64,000 nucleotides of DNA from Streptomyces xanthophaeus (GCF_030440515.1 NZ_CP076543.1:7913001-7977000), one strand, 5' to 3'. Shown: positions 32,955 through 41,714, numbered from the stretch's first letter. Made by a program: numbers and translations. Notes: generated by a model from the letters alone, not told the origin.

Positions 32955-34859
32955 GTGCCATCGGTCATCGTCGGGCGCACGGGTCCGTTCACCGGACAGA
33001 GCGTGGTTCTGGGCAGCGAGCCCCTCAGTTTCGGGCGCAAGAGCGACAACGACGTCGTGATCGTCAGTCCCAGCGCCTCCCGGCTGCACGCCGAGATCCT
33101 CACGGAGGACCCGGGGTTCGTCCTCTACGACCGGGACAGCCGGAACGGCACGTTCGTCAACGACCAGCGCGTCACCCGGCATGTGCTACGCCCGAACGAC
33201 TGCATCCGGATCGGTGACGAAACGTTCCTCTACGAGGGGCAGGACGCCATGGAGACGGTCATGGACCTCTCCCTCCTGGACGTCCCCCGGGTCGGTACCG
33301 CGGACCCCGGCATGCTGCGGGTCACCATCACCGGCGGCGGCCCGGTCGGCCTCGCCTTCGCCCTGGCGCTCGACGAGATGCTGCCCGGCCGGACCGTCAT
33401 CACCCTCTACGACGGGCGCTGGACCAGGAAGGGCTCCGCGGTCGTCTGGAAGGACGAGACCCAGGGCAACTTCCGCCGCCAGCAGGTGGTGACCGTCCAG
33501 AGCCGCCAGTACCTCGCCCTGTCCGAGGAGGTCCTCGGCGCGCTCTTCGCCGACGGCGCCGCCTACTCCGAGATGTGGCCCGTCGGCCCGGACTCGGTCG
33601 ACGGCCACCCGCCCCGCAACATCCGGATCGCCCACATCGAGGACCGGCTGCTGGAGCTGGCCGGCCGGCGCCCGGCCATCCGCCTCGTCCCCAGGCGCTT
33701 CGACGTGACCGAGCAGCAGAACCGGCTCACCCAGGAACACGTCCTCGTGGTCTGCGAGGGCGGCCGCTCCCGCACCCGCGAGCACTACGCCGACCGCTTC
33801 GGCGCGGCCGACGCCTCGATCTACTCCCTCGACGGCGAACACCTTCAGGACGTCGTGCTCGGCCTGCGGGTCAAGTCGAAGCTGCCGGACCCGATGAGCG
33901 TGCTCCTCACGGTGTCGCAGAACCGCTTCCTGCTCAACTCGCTGCGCGGCGAGGGCTTCCTGAACATGCGGCTCACCCGGGAGGAGGCCAAGAACGTCAT
34001 CGGCATCGACCCGGTCCGCCACGTCTTCGAGGAGTGCATCGCCGCCCGCCCCTGCCTGATGAGCCGGCAGGAGGAGGACAACGAGTTCCGCTGCCCCACC
34101 CACGGCACCCTCTTCCTGCCCGCCCTGCTGCGCAGTTCCCCGCTGTGGAAGGAGATCCGGCAGGGTCTCAGCCTCTTCGGCGTGGCCGAGGAAGACCTGT
34201 CGGCGATCACCTCGTTCCGGCTGGACATGGTGCAGCGCCCGCGGTTCACCGCTCAGCTGCACCGGCCGACGGCGACCAGCCCCGGCACCTTCGGCTTCCT
34301 GCTGGGCGACGCGGCCAACGCCATCCACTTCTGGCCGGGCCGCGGCCTCAACAGCGGCCTGGCCTCGGCCACTTCACTGGCCCGCTCGCTCAGCCGCGCC
34401 TGGCAGGGCAAGCCGCTGCGGGATGCCGACTTCATCCGGCACGAGGCCGCCATGTCCATGCTCCAGTACCGGCACAAGAGCCGGGCCTGGAACGCCATGG
34501 TGACCACCGACGACCAGGGCGTCACCCGCGCCATCAGGGACATCATCGCGCGCAGCGCGGAGGCCGGCGGCGGAGTCGGAGTCGGGAGCGACCTGGACGC
34601 GCTGCTCGACCGGATGGCCGGTATCCGCGACCGGCTGGGATCCCGGCTGCCCGGCCTGCCCACGGACGGGGAACTCCGCTCCCACCTCGCCTCGATCGCC
34701 CCCGCCACCCTACACACCCTGCGGGAGAGCGGGGCCTGGGACACCCTGATCGTCGGCGGCGAGGAGGCCGACATCGACCTCTTCTACCAGTCGGACTCCC
34801 CGGTCTACGTGCCCCGCCCGGCCGACCCCCGGAGGGCGCCGGCCCCGGCTGTCGGGTGA
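32955..34859 (+). CDS. FHA domain fused to FAD-dependent monooxygenase
   Basis: A 634-residue soluble protein; GTG 32955 follows AAGGGG by about 6 bp. Residues 1-95 form a canonical FHA domain: FGRKSDNDVV, PSASRLHAEI and SRNGTFVND with the Gly-Arg, Ser..His and Asn-Gly-Thr phosphothreonine-binding residues all present. From about 120 an aromatic-hydroxylase-type flavoprotein follows. It has the FAD dinucleotide site VTITGGGPVGLAFALAL, CEGGRSRTR in place of the usual DG motif, and LLGDAANAIHFWPGRGLNSG (the GD motif). The last about 120 residues are helical. The domain pairing is unusual and, beside a divergent Ser/Thr kinase, suggests an oxygenase whose activity or location is set by phosphorylation. 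Its substrate (small molecule or protein, as in MICAL enzymes) is unknown. Confidence 0.92.
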   Translation: MPSVIVGRTGPFTGQSVVLGSEPLSFGRKSDNDVVIVSPSASRLHAEILTEDPGFVLYDRDSRNGTFVNDQRVTRHVLRPNDCIRIGDETFLYEGQDAMETVMDLSLLDVPRVGTADPGMLRVTITGGGPVGLAFALALDEMLPGRTVITLYDGRWTRKGSAVVWKDETQGNFRRQQVVTVQSRQYLALSEEVLGALFADGAAYSEMWPVGPDSVDGHPPRNIRIAHIEDRLLELAGRRPAIRLVPRRFDVTEQQNRLTQEHVLVVCEGGRSRTREHYADRFGAADASIYSLDGEHLQDVVLGLRVKSKLPDPMSVLLTVSQNRFLLNSLRGEGFLNMRLTREEAKNVIGIDPVRHVFEECIAARPCLMSRQEEDNEFRCPTHGTLFLPALLRSSPLWKEIRQGLSLFGVAEEDLSAITSFRLDMVQRPRFTAQLHRPTATSPGTFGFLLGDAANAIHFWPGRGLNSGLASATSLARSLSRAWQGKPLRDADFIRHEAAMSMLQYRHKSRAWNAMVTTDDQGVTRAIRDIIARSAEAGGGVGVGSDLDALLDRMAGIRDRLGSRLPGLPTDGELRSHLASIAPATLHTLRESGAWDTLIVGGEEADIDLFYQSDSPVYVPRPADPRRAPAPAVG

Positions 34860-34890
34860 CCTGAGCCGGGCGCGTGCGAGGACGCCGGGG

Positions 34891-35427
34891 TCAGTCCTGG
34901 TCCGAGCGGGACAGGGCTTCGGTGACCATGCGGGTGGCGAAGTCGCGGTCTCCGGTGAGCCGGTTGATGTGCTCCGCGAGCAGCAGGGCCGTGGCTTCCA
35001 GGGAGTTCATCTCGTCCCCGGTCCAGTCCCCGTACTGCTTGCGCCACAGATTGGGGCTCAGGCCGGTGGCGGCCGCGACGACCAGGCCGACCATGGTGGG
35101 GATGACCTCGGGGCGGACGCTCTTGTGCATCAGGCGCAGCGAGGCCACGAAGCTGGGCACCACGTACTCGATGACGTCGCTGTCCTGGTCCTCGTGGGCC
35201 ATCCGCAGCCACTGCACGAACATGTAGATGAGCGTGCACGCGCCGTCCACCAGGTCCTCGGCCTCCTCCGGGCCCAGTGACGCGGTGAACTGGTCGATCA
35301 GCTGCTGCTGTTCGGGGTCGGTCCCGGCCTTGCCGGAGTACACGGCCTTGAGCCGTGAGTCGATCATCATGAGCGCCGCACCCACATCACCGACGGCAGC
35401 GTGCTGGGAGTCACAGGGCGATGGCAC
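34891..35427 (-). CDS. Hypothetical helical protein
   Basis: A 178-residue protein with a GTG start at 35427 behind an excellent GAGGAGGAAT ribosome-binding site. It is almost wholly alpha-helical and acidic: DQFTASLGPEEAEDLVDGA, MFVQWLRMAHEDQDSDVIEYV and EATALLLAEHINRLTGDRDFATRMV. No motif is recognised and there is no signal peptide or membrane span. It is convergent with the FHA-monooxygenase gene (31-bp gap) and divergent from the membrane protein downstream. Codon use and the ribosome-binding site support a real gene. Confidence 0.78.
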   Translation of the reverse strand: MPSPCDSQHAAVGDVGAALMMIDSRLKAVYSGKAGTDPEQQQLIDQFTASLGPEEAEDLVDGACTLIYMFVQWLRMAHEDQDSDVIEYVVPSFVASLRLMHKSVRPEVIPTMVGLVVAAATGLSPNLWRKQYGDWTGDEMNSLEATALLLAEHINRLTGDRDFATRMVTEALSRSDQD

Positions 35428-35564
35428 AGGATTCCTCCTCGGGTGACCGTGCGCAACTCGGCGTGCTCGTACAGTAGCCCCCCGACGGGAGGGCGGTCAG
35501 CGGAATCCCGTGCGTCCGTGCAAGCCGGTGACATGGTCCGGCCCGGGGTGGAGAATCGGACGCA

Positions 35565-37124
35565 GTGACGTGGGGCCGAGGGGCGGGGGCGCTGATGGGT
35601 CGGGCACTGCGCGTGGGGATCGTGGTTCTGCCGGTGGGGTTCGTACTCTGGTACGCCTCGTACTACACGACGATCGCGGTCTGGGAGTTGCGCAAGCTCT
35701 TCGCCTGGTTCGCCCTGCCCCTGCTGGCCGCGGCGGCCACCGCGACGGTCGTGCTGCTGGTGGGACGGCTTCGGCGGCGTGCGGGGCGCGGTGCGGGCAC
35801 CGGGAGCGCGGCCGCCACCCTCGGGTGCCTGGGCGCCGTCGTCGGGCTGGGCCTCACCGTCGGCTGGCTCGTGTACGGCTCGTACCTGCAGGACCGTGCG
35901 TACATGGCCACTTCGCAGGTCGTGACCGAGCCCGTACCCGCTCTGGCGGCCCGGGTGCCGTACGTGGCCGGCAAGGCGCAGGCCGCCCCGCACCTGGGCG
36001 ATGTCACCGGCGAGATCTCCGACATCACCTACCTGCCGGACTCGGACCGGTTCGCCACCCTGGTCGAGCGGCGCGGCTGGCTGGCCGGGTACGAGGTCGG
36101 CCTCGTGCAGGACGTCCCCCTCGGCGGCGAGAGCCGCAGCCAGGAGCGCTGCCCGTTCGACGTGTCCCGGGCGGACGCGAGGATCAGCGGCTGGTTCACC
36201 CACAACCTCGGCAGGAAGATCTCGGCCGAGAAGCGCTGGGTCCGGTTCGAGGCCGACGACGCGTACGTGACCTGCTCGGGCGGCACCCCGGTCGTGGTCG
36301 TCCCGCTCAAGCGGCAGACCGGGATCCTCGTGGTGACGGAACGCCCCGCCGGTGTCGCGCTCTACGACGGGCGGACCGGAAAGCTCACCGTCACCACCGA
36401 CACCTCTGCCGTTCCCGGCCCGTCCTACCCGATCAGCCTGGCGGCCCGTCAGCGGGAAGGAACGGCTGCGGTGGGCGGCTTCAGCGACTGGTGGTTCGAG
36501 CGCAGCGGATGGGATGCCTCCGAGGACGGGGCCAACGAGGGCAACGAGTCCGAGTTCACCATGCGGTACGCCGCAGAGACCGGGCGCAGTGCGTACGTCA
36601 CCCCGCTCACCCCGCAGGGGGAGGCCAGTTCGGTCGTGGCCGTGTCGACGGTGCCCACCCGTCACCAGGGCGGCGGGCTCGCGCCGATGACCGTCCATCG
36701 CCTCGATCCGGCGTGGTCGTCCCCGAAGGCGCTCGTCGCCCTGATCAAGGCGGAGTACCGGGACGTCTGCTGCTACAACGACGACCAGGTGTTCGAGGTC
36801 GTGCCCACCGGGGGCGGAACGTGGACGGCCACCGTCGGCAGCGAGCAGAACGTCCGCTACCGGGTGGAGGGGAAGGGTCAGGTGGGTGGCCGCGAGGCGA
36901 CCTGCCTGAAGGCCGCCGACGGAGCGCTCATCCGGTGCGCGTACGTGGTGCCCGGATCGCCCGAGGAGCAGGAGCTCAAACGCCGGGAGCAGCAGAAACA
37001 GCAGCAGGAGGGCGCGAAGAACCCGGGGGACCCGGGCGATCTGACGGCCTATACGAACGAGCAGCTGGCCGAACTCCAGCGGCGGATGACCGAGGAGATC
37101 GGCCGCCGTCTGAAGGCCGGGTGA
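35565..37124 (+). CDS. Hypothetical membrane-anchored protein
   Basis: A 519-residue protein. Three N-terminal spans (VGIVVLPVGFVLWYASYY; FALPLLAAAATATVVLLVG; LGCLGAVVGLGLTVGWLVYG) are followed by a large extracytoplasmic region of about 380 residues rich in beta strands, with Cys pairs (ERCPFD, VTCSGG, DVCCYND, ATCLK, IRCAYV). The C-terminus is a charged helix (EEQELKRREQQKQQQEGAK ... NEQLAELQRRMTEEIGRRL), probably a coiled coil. I recognise no family. GTG 35565 has GGAGAA upstream; ATG 35595 is an alternative that would remove 10 residues. Its stop codon starts an 8-bp tandem repeat and a strong hairpin follows. Confidence 0.78.
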   Translation: MTWGRGAGALMGRALRVGIVVLPVGFVLWYASYYTTIAVWELRKLFAWFALPLLAAAATATVVLLVGRLRRRAGRGAGTGSAAATLGCLGAVVGLGLTVGWLVYGSYLQDRAYMATSQVVTEPVPALAARVPYVAGKAQAAPHLGDVTGEISDITYLPDSDRFATLVERRGWLAGYEVGLVQDVPLGGESRSQERCPFDVSRADARISGWFTHNLGRKISAEKRWVRFEADDAYVTCSGGTPVVVVPLKRQTGILVVTERPAGVALYDGRTGKLTVTTDTSAVPGPSYPISLAARQREGTAAVGGFSDWWFERSGWDASEDGANEGNESEFTMRYAAETGRSAYVTPLTPQGEASSVVAVSTVPTRHQGGGLAPMTVHRLDPAWSSPKALVALIKAEYRDVCCYNDDQVFEVVPTGGGTWTATVGSEQNVRYRVEGKGQVGGREATCLKAADGALIRCAYVVPGSPEEQELKRREQQKQQQEGAKNPGDPGDLTAYTNEQLAELQRRMTEEIGRRLKAG

Positions 37125-37161
37125 CCGGATGACCGGGTGACCTGATGACCGGAGGACCGGA
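37122..37161 (+). repeat. 8-bp tandem repeat (TGACCGGA type), five copies, beginning at a stop codon
   Basis: Units TGACCGGA, TGACCGGG, TGACCTGA, TGACCGGA and GGACCGGA follow each other without gaps. The first TGA is the stop codon of the preceding gene; the next TGAs at 37130 and 37138 fall in the other two frames. Confidence 0.85.
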
Positions 37162-37166
37162 CCGAT

Positions 37167-37210
37167 CATGCGGAGGCCGCCTCACCGGACGGTGAGGCGG
37201 CCTCCGCATG
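37167..37210 (+). terminator. 20-bp perfect hairpin terminator
   Basis: A 20-bp stem (37167-37186 with 37191-37210), loop GGAC, placed 43 bp after the stop codon. Arms begin CATGCGGAGG and end CCTCCGCATG. No U-tract. Confidence 0.9.
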
Positions 37211-37562
37211 TGAGCGGCATGGTCCGGGGACCGTCGGAGCGGCTGTGCGGGCCCGTCACCGCATCGATCCGGTCACCCTCGTGGGACGTTCGGTGAACCG
37301 TGAGTGACCGTCACCTGGGCGGCAGGCGCGGGAGATCGCATCACGCCGGTCGACGCGCCGCGCTCTTGCGTCGCGCGGACCTGCGGTCACCCGGCGGGAG
37401 CTGCGCGAACACCCCCCGGGTCACCGGCATTCGAACGAGCTGTCCGTAAATCGACCGCCCGTGTGCGGTGGGCCTTCGCGCCTGGCAGGCTCAGCCCGCG
37501 TTGAGCGCTGCATGAAAGTTCTGGCGCGCCACACAACCTTCGAATCGAAAGTGGGCCTTGTC
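37211..37562 (+). other. Long leader/promoter region of the SSI inhibitor gene
   Basis: This 352-bp stretch has no credible gene. Short open frames exist but lack ribosome-binding sites and typical codon use. It must hold the promoter of the SSI gene. I see no clear -10/-35 pair or conserved operator in it. Confidence 0.5.
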
Positions 37563-37988
37563 ATGCGTCATCGCTTAGCCACTGTCTCCGCCGCCGCTCT
37601 ACTCTGCCTCGCCGGCACCGCGGGTCTGGCGGAGGCGAGCCCCGCGAGCCCGCACGGACCCTCCGCGATGGTCCTCACCGTCACCCAGGGGGGCGACGCC
37701 GCCACCGGCACGGTCCTGCGGGCGGCCGTCCTCAGCTGTGGCTACACCGCCGAGGGCACGCATCCCGACCCCCGGGCCGCGTGCGACGCCCTCAACGCCA
37801 CCGAGGGCGAGCTCGACCGCCTGCTGGCCGCTCCGGATCGGGGCCGGGCGTGCCCGAGGCGCCAGGAGCCGGTCACCATCACCGCGGACGGTGTATGGGG
37901 TGGTGACCGCGTCGCATGGAAGCACACCTTCCGCAACGCGTGCGTGATGTCCGCGACCCTGAACGGGAACGCCCTCTACGCGTTCTGA
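37563..37988 (+). CDS. SSI-family secreted serine protease inhibitor, trypsin type
   Basis: A 141-residue precursor. A Sec signal peptide (MRHRLATVSAAALLCLAG ... AEA) would be cut near residue 25, leaving a mature inhibitor of about 115 residues, the usual SSI size. Four Cys (59, 74, 97 and one in NACVM) match the two SSI disulfides. The reactive loop CPRRQEP aligns with CPMVYDP of SSI, which puts Arg99 at P1, so trypsin-like proteases are the expected targets. The ending VWGGDRVAWKHTF ... LYAF is typical. The fifth codon is TTA (37575-37577), so translation should need the bldA tRNA, as known for the S. coelicolor protease inhibitor gene sti1. An upstream ATG at 37512 would bury the signal peptide and is rejected. 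Confidence 0.95.
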   Translation: MRHRLATVSAAALLCLAGTAGLAEASPASPHGPSAMVLTVTQGGDAATGTVLRAAVLSCGYTAEGTHPDPRAACDALNATEGELDRLLAAPDRGRACPRRQEPVTITADGVWGGDRVAWKHTFRNACVMSATLNGNALYAF

Positions 37989-38068
37989 CGCTCCCGCATC
38001 CCGTATTCGGGCATCCAGCATCCCGGCTGCGCGTCGGGGTGCCGGCCGGGGACCGGCAGGCGTGGCAC

Positions 38069-38103
38069 GGGGCCGGCGGCCACCTCGGGGGGCCGCCGGC
38101 CCC
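38069..38103 (+). terminator. Terminator hairpin after the SSI gene
   Basis: GGGGCCGGCGGCC (38069-38081) pairs perfectly with its complement at 38091-38103 across a 9-nt loop. It lies between two convergent genes and may serve both. Confidence 0.75.
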
Positions 38104-38220
38104 GGCGGGCCGGAGGTCGGGCATGGGGGGTGGGGGCTGCCGTACCAGGGACACCCCCGTCACGGGCGTACCGTTCTCTCCCTGGGATCGGCGGGTGGCG
38201 GCCCGCCGGGGGCGCGCGGG

Positions 38221-38646
38221 TCAGTTCTGCCAGGGGGTCCAGCTGCCGCTGTTCAGGCGGTGCCGGGACCAGCGCTCACCGTCCATGCCGACGATCGAAA
38301 TGGTCGGGTTCCAGGTGTTGTTGCCTTCGATGCGGACCCCGCTGCGCACGGTGCCGCCCATGGAGGTCCACTCGCTCCAGGAGCCCCCGGCGTACTGCCA
38401 GCGGGTCCACACCGCGAAGTCGGTGCCGACGATGAAGACCTGGCGGTTTCCGGCCGGGTACGTCATCCAGGCCTCGCCGTACTCGCAGATGTAGTCACCG
38501 CCGAGGCCGGACACGTGACAGAAGCCGGCAGCGGCGGCGGGCGCCGCCGCCTGTGCCGGGGCGGCGGTCACACCGGCGAGGGCGGCCCCGGAAAGCGCGA
38601 GGGTGGTGACCGCGAGGGCGGAGCGGCGGAGGATGGCCAAGGTCAT
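38221..38646 (-). CDS. Small secreted protein with propeller/lectin-like repeats
   Basis: A 141-residue precursor with ATG at 38646 and GGGGAG 9 bp upstream. The signal peptide (MTLAILRRSALAVTTLALSG ... AQA) is cut near residue 34. The mature part has two related about 35-residue units: FAVWTRWQYAGGSWSEWTSM and GERWSRHRLNSGSWTPWQ. Such Trp-rich W..W..GG.WS.W units are seen in PLL/tectonin-like sugar-binding propellers, here only as a fragment, so it may act as an oligomer. Two Cys (FCHVSG and YICEYG) may form a disulfide. Direct repeats typical of a SARP operator lie 62-89 bp upstream. Confidence 0.82.
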   Translation of the reverse strand: MTLAILRRSALAVTTLALSGAALAGVTAAPAQAAAPAAAAGFCHVSGLGGDYICEYGEAWMTYPAGNRQVFIVGTDFAVWTRWQYAGGSWSEWTSMGGTVRSGVRIEGNNTWNPTISIVGMDGERWSRHRLNSGSWTPWQN

Positions 38647-38707
38647 GTGGGTACTCCCCAATCGGGATGACGGAACGACTTGACGCTCCGAACACTTCCA
38701 CCGGCCG

Positions 38708-38735
38708 CCAACGATGCTCTAACGGCCTGCTAACG
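38708..38735 (-). promoter_or_regulatory. SARP-type direct-repeat operator
   Basis: CCAACG (38708), CTAACG (38719) and CTAACG (38730) are spaced exactly 11 bp apart. On the minus strand they read CGTTAG, CGTTAG and CGTTGG. An 11-bp pitch of hexa/heptameric direct repeats is the hallmark of SARP/AfsR binding sites. It lies between the divergent secreted-protein and SARP genes. Confidence 0.65.
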
Positions 38736-38906
38736 CTCCGCCGGCACCGCACCCGCCTGCCGTGCGTTCGAGAGCGGAATATGCGTTCCATGATTGGCCG
38801 AGGCCGTACTCATACCGCCGGAACAATCCGACTTATCCTCGGTCAGGGGCCGTCACTATCTGAACAGAACGGTACGAAGCGGTACGGATCGACAAGGGTG
38901 GGGTCT

Positions 38907-41714
38907 GTGCAGTTCCGCGTGTTGGGGCCGGTCTCCGTGACGACGGCGAACGGAGGTCCGCTCCCGCTCGGCCCTGCCAAGCGCCGGAGCCTGCTGGCCA
39001 TGCTGCTGGCCCACCCGAACACGCCCGTCGGTGTCGAGCGGCTCACCGAGGCGCTCTGGGACGAGGAGCCGCCGAGGCACGCGCGCACCGTGCTGCAGGG
39101 ACACGTCTCCCGGCTCCGGGCGGTCTTCGCGCAGCACGACGCGGCCGCACACGGCGTGGAACTCCTCACCCAGGGAGCGGCGTACCGGCTGCGCCTGCCC
39201 GAGGTACTCGTGGACGCCCACCGTTTCGAGGAGTCGCTCCGGCTCGTCCGGCGGAGCGCGGACCCCGGCCGGGCCGTGGCGGTCCTCCGTGAGGCGCTGG
39301 GGCTGTGGCAGGGGCCGGCGTTCGCCGGGACCGTGCACAGTGCAGCGCTGGAGGCCCCGGCGCAGGCGCTGGAGGAGCTGCGTCTGACGGCGGTGGAGGC
39401 GCTGGCGCGTGCGTACGGACAACTGGGTGACCACGGAGCGGCCGCGTCCGTGCTGCGCGCCGAGGCCGCCGCACACCCCTTGCGCGAGCCGCTCGTGGCG
39501 CACCTGATGCTGGCCCTGGCCCGGGCGGGCCGGCAGGCGGACGCGCTGGACTGGTTCCACCGCACGCGCAAGCTGCTCGCCGACGAGATCGGCGTCGACC
39601 CCGCGCCGGTGCTCACCGACGCCTACCACACCCTTCTGCGCACGGACGCCCACGCCCGTGCCGACGCCCACGCCGAGACCCACGGCCACGGCCACAGCCA
39701 CGCTCACGCGGACGCCGGCCACGAGAGGGGCCGTCCGCGCGCCGCCGTGCCGCACGAGGCCGCCGCGGGGCCCGCCGTCACACCCCAACTGCTGCCCCGC
39801 CGGCCACGGGGCTTCATCGCGCGGCAGGACGAACTCGCCACCCTCGACCGCATCACGACCGGGACGCCGGGCCCCATCGTCACCCTCACGGGCAGTGCCG
39901 GCGTCGGCAAGACCGCGCTCGCCGTGCACTGGTCGCACCGCCACCGCGCGGATTTCCCCGACGGCACGCTCTTCGCCGACCTGTGCGGCTTCAGCACCAC
40001 CCCGGCCCGCGACACCCGCGCCGTGCTCCGCGAGTTCCTGCTCGCGCTCGGCGTCCCGGTCGAACGGATGCCGGGCTCGCCCGTCGCCCTCGGGGCCCGC
40101 TACCGCGAACTGACCGCCGGGCGCCGGCTGCTGGTCGTACTGGACAACGCCGTCGACTCCGAGCAGATCCGCCCGCTGCTGCCCGGCGGGGACGAGTGCG
40201 TCACCCTCGTCACCAGCCGTGACCGGCTCGGCGGCCTGGTGGCCACCGACGCCGCCCGCCCGTTGACGGTCGGCGCGTTGCCCGCCGCCGACTCGACGGC
40301 GCTGCTGGCCGCCGTACTGGGCCCGGAATCGGTCGCGGCGGAACCGGAAGCCGCCGCACGACTGGCCGGTCTGTGCGACGGACTGCCCCTCGCGCTGCGC
40401 GTCGCCGCCGCCCGGCTCGCCACCCGTCCGCACCAGGGCCTGGCCTCCTTCGCCGGTGAACTCGCCGACGAGCAGTACCGGCTGGACCTGCTCGAAGCGG
40501 AGGACACCGGCGTCGCCGCGGCACTCGGCCTCAGCCTGCGGCATCTGCCCGAACCGGCGCGGCGGCTCTTCCACCACCTCGGCCCGCACACCGGTGCCAC
40601 GCTCGACACCTGCACGGCGGCCGCGCTCGCCGACTGCCCGCCACCCCAGGCCGCCCTGGCGCTGGACCAGTTGGCCGCGGCCCAGCTGGTCGTCGAGACG
40701 GGCCCGCAGTCCTACGTGCTGCACGATCTGGTGCGCCTGTTCGCCCGCAGCCTGGCACCCGATCACGAACCCGCCGGGCTGCTCCGGCTGCTCGACCACT
40801 GGGTGCAGACCCTGCTCGGGGCGTGCGCGGCCGCGGAGCCCGGCGGCGAGCCGTGCTGCGCGCTCCCGCCCGGGGCCCGGCGCTCGGACGAGATCCGCCG
40901 CTTCGCCGACCGGACGAGTGCGCTCGCCTGGTACTCCGCCGAACGCGGCACCCTGCGGGCAACGGTCGAGGCCGCCGTCGCGGCCGGCCACCACGACCGG
41001 GCCTGGCGGCTGGTCCTGCTCCAGTGGCCGCTCATCGTGTGGCAGGTCCGCGACGGCTGGGTGCCGCTGCTCGAACAGGGCCTGGCGTCCGCGGAACTCG
41101 ACGGTGATCCCGCGGCCCAGTCCCGGGCGTCGGCGCTGCTCGGCTGGGTGCTGTCCGAGGAGGGCAGGCCCGAGGAGGCCCTGACGCGGTTGGAGCGGGC
41201 CCCGGATCTCGCCGTACGGGCGGGTGACGTCGCCGGGGAGGCGGTCGCCCGGATCAACCTGGCCGTCGCGCTCATGCGGTACGGAGACCGCGAGCGGCCC
41301 GGCGGCCTGCTGGCCGACGCCCTCGCCCTCGCCGAGCGGGAGGGTCTCACCGAGACCGTCACCCTGGCGCACCAACACCTCGCCCAGCACCTGCTGTCGG
41401 TCGGCGCCCCGGCCCGAGCCGCCGCACACGCGGCCCGCGGGCTCGCTCTCGCCGCGCCTCCGCTGGCGGCCCCGCGCCGGGTGGTCCTGCGCACCCTGCA
41501 CGGTGAGGCGCTGGCCGCCGTCGGACGGACCGGCGAGGCCGCACGACAGCTCCACGAGGCCATCCGGGAGGCCCGGGCCAACGCCTACGAGGAGGGCGAG
41601 GTCGCCGCGCGGGCCGCGCTGGACGGGCTGTCGGAGCGGGGGCCGGACCGGGGGCCGGACCGGGGGCCGGCGTGGAGCGTGGTCACGCGGGGGCGTTCCG
41701 CCCTCGACGGGTGA
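38907..41714 (+). CDS. SARP-NB-ARC-TPR transcriptional regulator (AfsR-like)
   Basis: A 935-residue regulator; GTG 38907 follows AAGGGTGGGG. It has an N-terminal OmpR-like winged helix (about 1-95: QFRVLGPVSVT ... VLQGHVSRLR). A BTAD domain follows (about 100-245), then a His-rich linker (about 250-275, alternating HGHGHSHAHA). The NB-ARC ATPase (about 300-560) has Walker A LTGSAGVGKTALAVHW and the LLVVLDNAVD Walker B. The C-terminus carries TPR-like repeats (about 700-920). Such large SARPs activate secondary-metabolite or developmental genes after ATP-driven oligomerisation. The direct repeats at 38708-38735 are a plausible target, which would link it to the secreted protein gene. The C-terminal ERGPDRGPDRGP is coded by a 12-bp repeat. 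Confidence 0.95.
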   Translation: MQFRVLGPVSVTTANGGPLPLGPAKRRSLLAMLLAHPNTPVGVERLTEALWDEEPPRHARTVLQGHVSRLRAVFAQHDAAAHGVELLTQGAAYRLRLPEVLVDAHRFEESLRLVRRSADPGRAVAVLREALGLWQGPAFAGTVHSAALEAPAQALEELRLTAVEALARAYGQLGDHGAAASVLRAEAAAHPLREPLVAHLMLALARAGRQADALDWFHRTRKLLADEIGVDPAPVLTDAYHTLLRTDAHARADAHAETHGHGHSHAHADAGHERGRPRAAVPHEAAAGPAVTPQLLPRRPRGFIARQDELATLDRITTGTPGPIVTLTGSAGVGKTALAVHWSHRHRADFPDGTLFADLCGFSTTPARDTRAVLREFLLALGVPVERMPGSPVALGARYRELTAGRRLLVVLDNAVDSEQIRPLLPGGDECVTLVTSRDRLGGLVATDAARPLTVGALPAADSTALLAAVLGPESVAAEPEAAARLAGLCDGLPLALRVAAARLATRPHQGLASFAGELADEQYRLDLLEAEDTGVAAALGLSLRHLPEPARRLFHHLGPHTGATLDTCTAAALADCPPPQAALALDQLAAAQLVVETGPQSYVLHDLVRLFARSLAPDHEPAGLLRLLDHWVQTLLGACAAAEPGGEPCCALPPGARRSDEIRRFADRTSALAWYSAERGTLRATVEAAVAAGHHDRAWRLVLLQWPLIVWQVRDGWVPLLEQGLASAELDGDPAAQSRASALLGWVLSEEGRPEEALTRLERAPDLAVRAGDVAGEAVARINLAVALMRYGDRERPGGLLADALALAEREGLTETVTLAHQHLAQHLLSVGAPARAAAHAARGLALAAPPLAAPRRVVLRTLHGEALAAVGRTGEAARQLHEAIREARANAYEEGEVAARAALDGLSERGPDRGPDRGPAWSVVTRGRSALDG

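Noticed and set aside
37512..37562. ATG 37512 as start of the SSI gene
   Set aside because: It would add 17 residues before an otherwise standard signal peptide.
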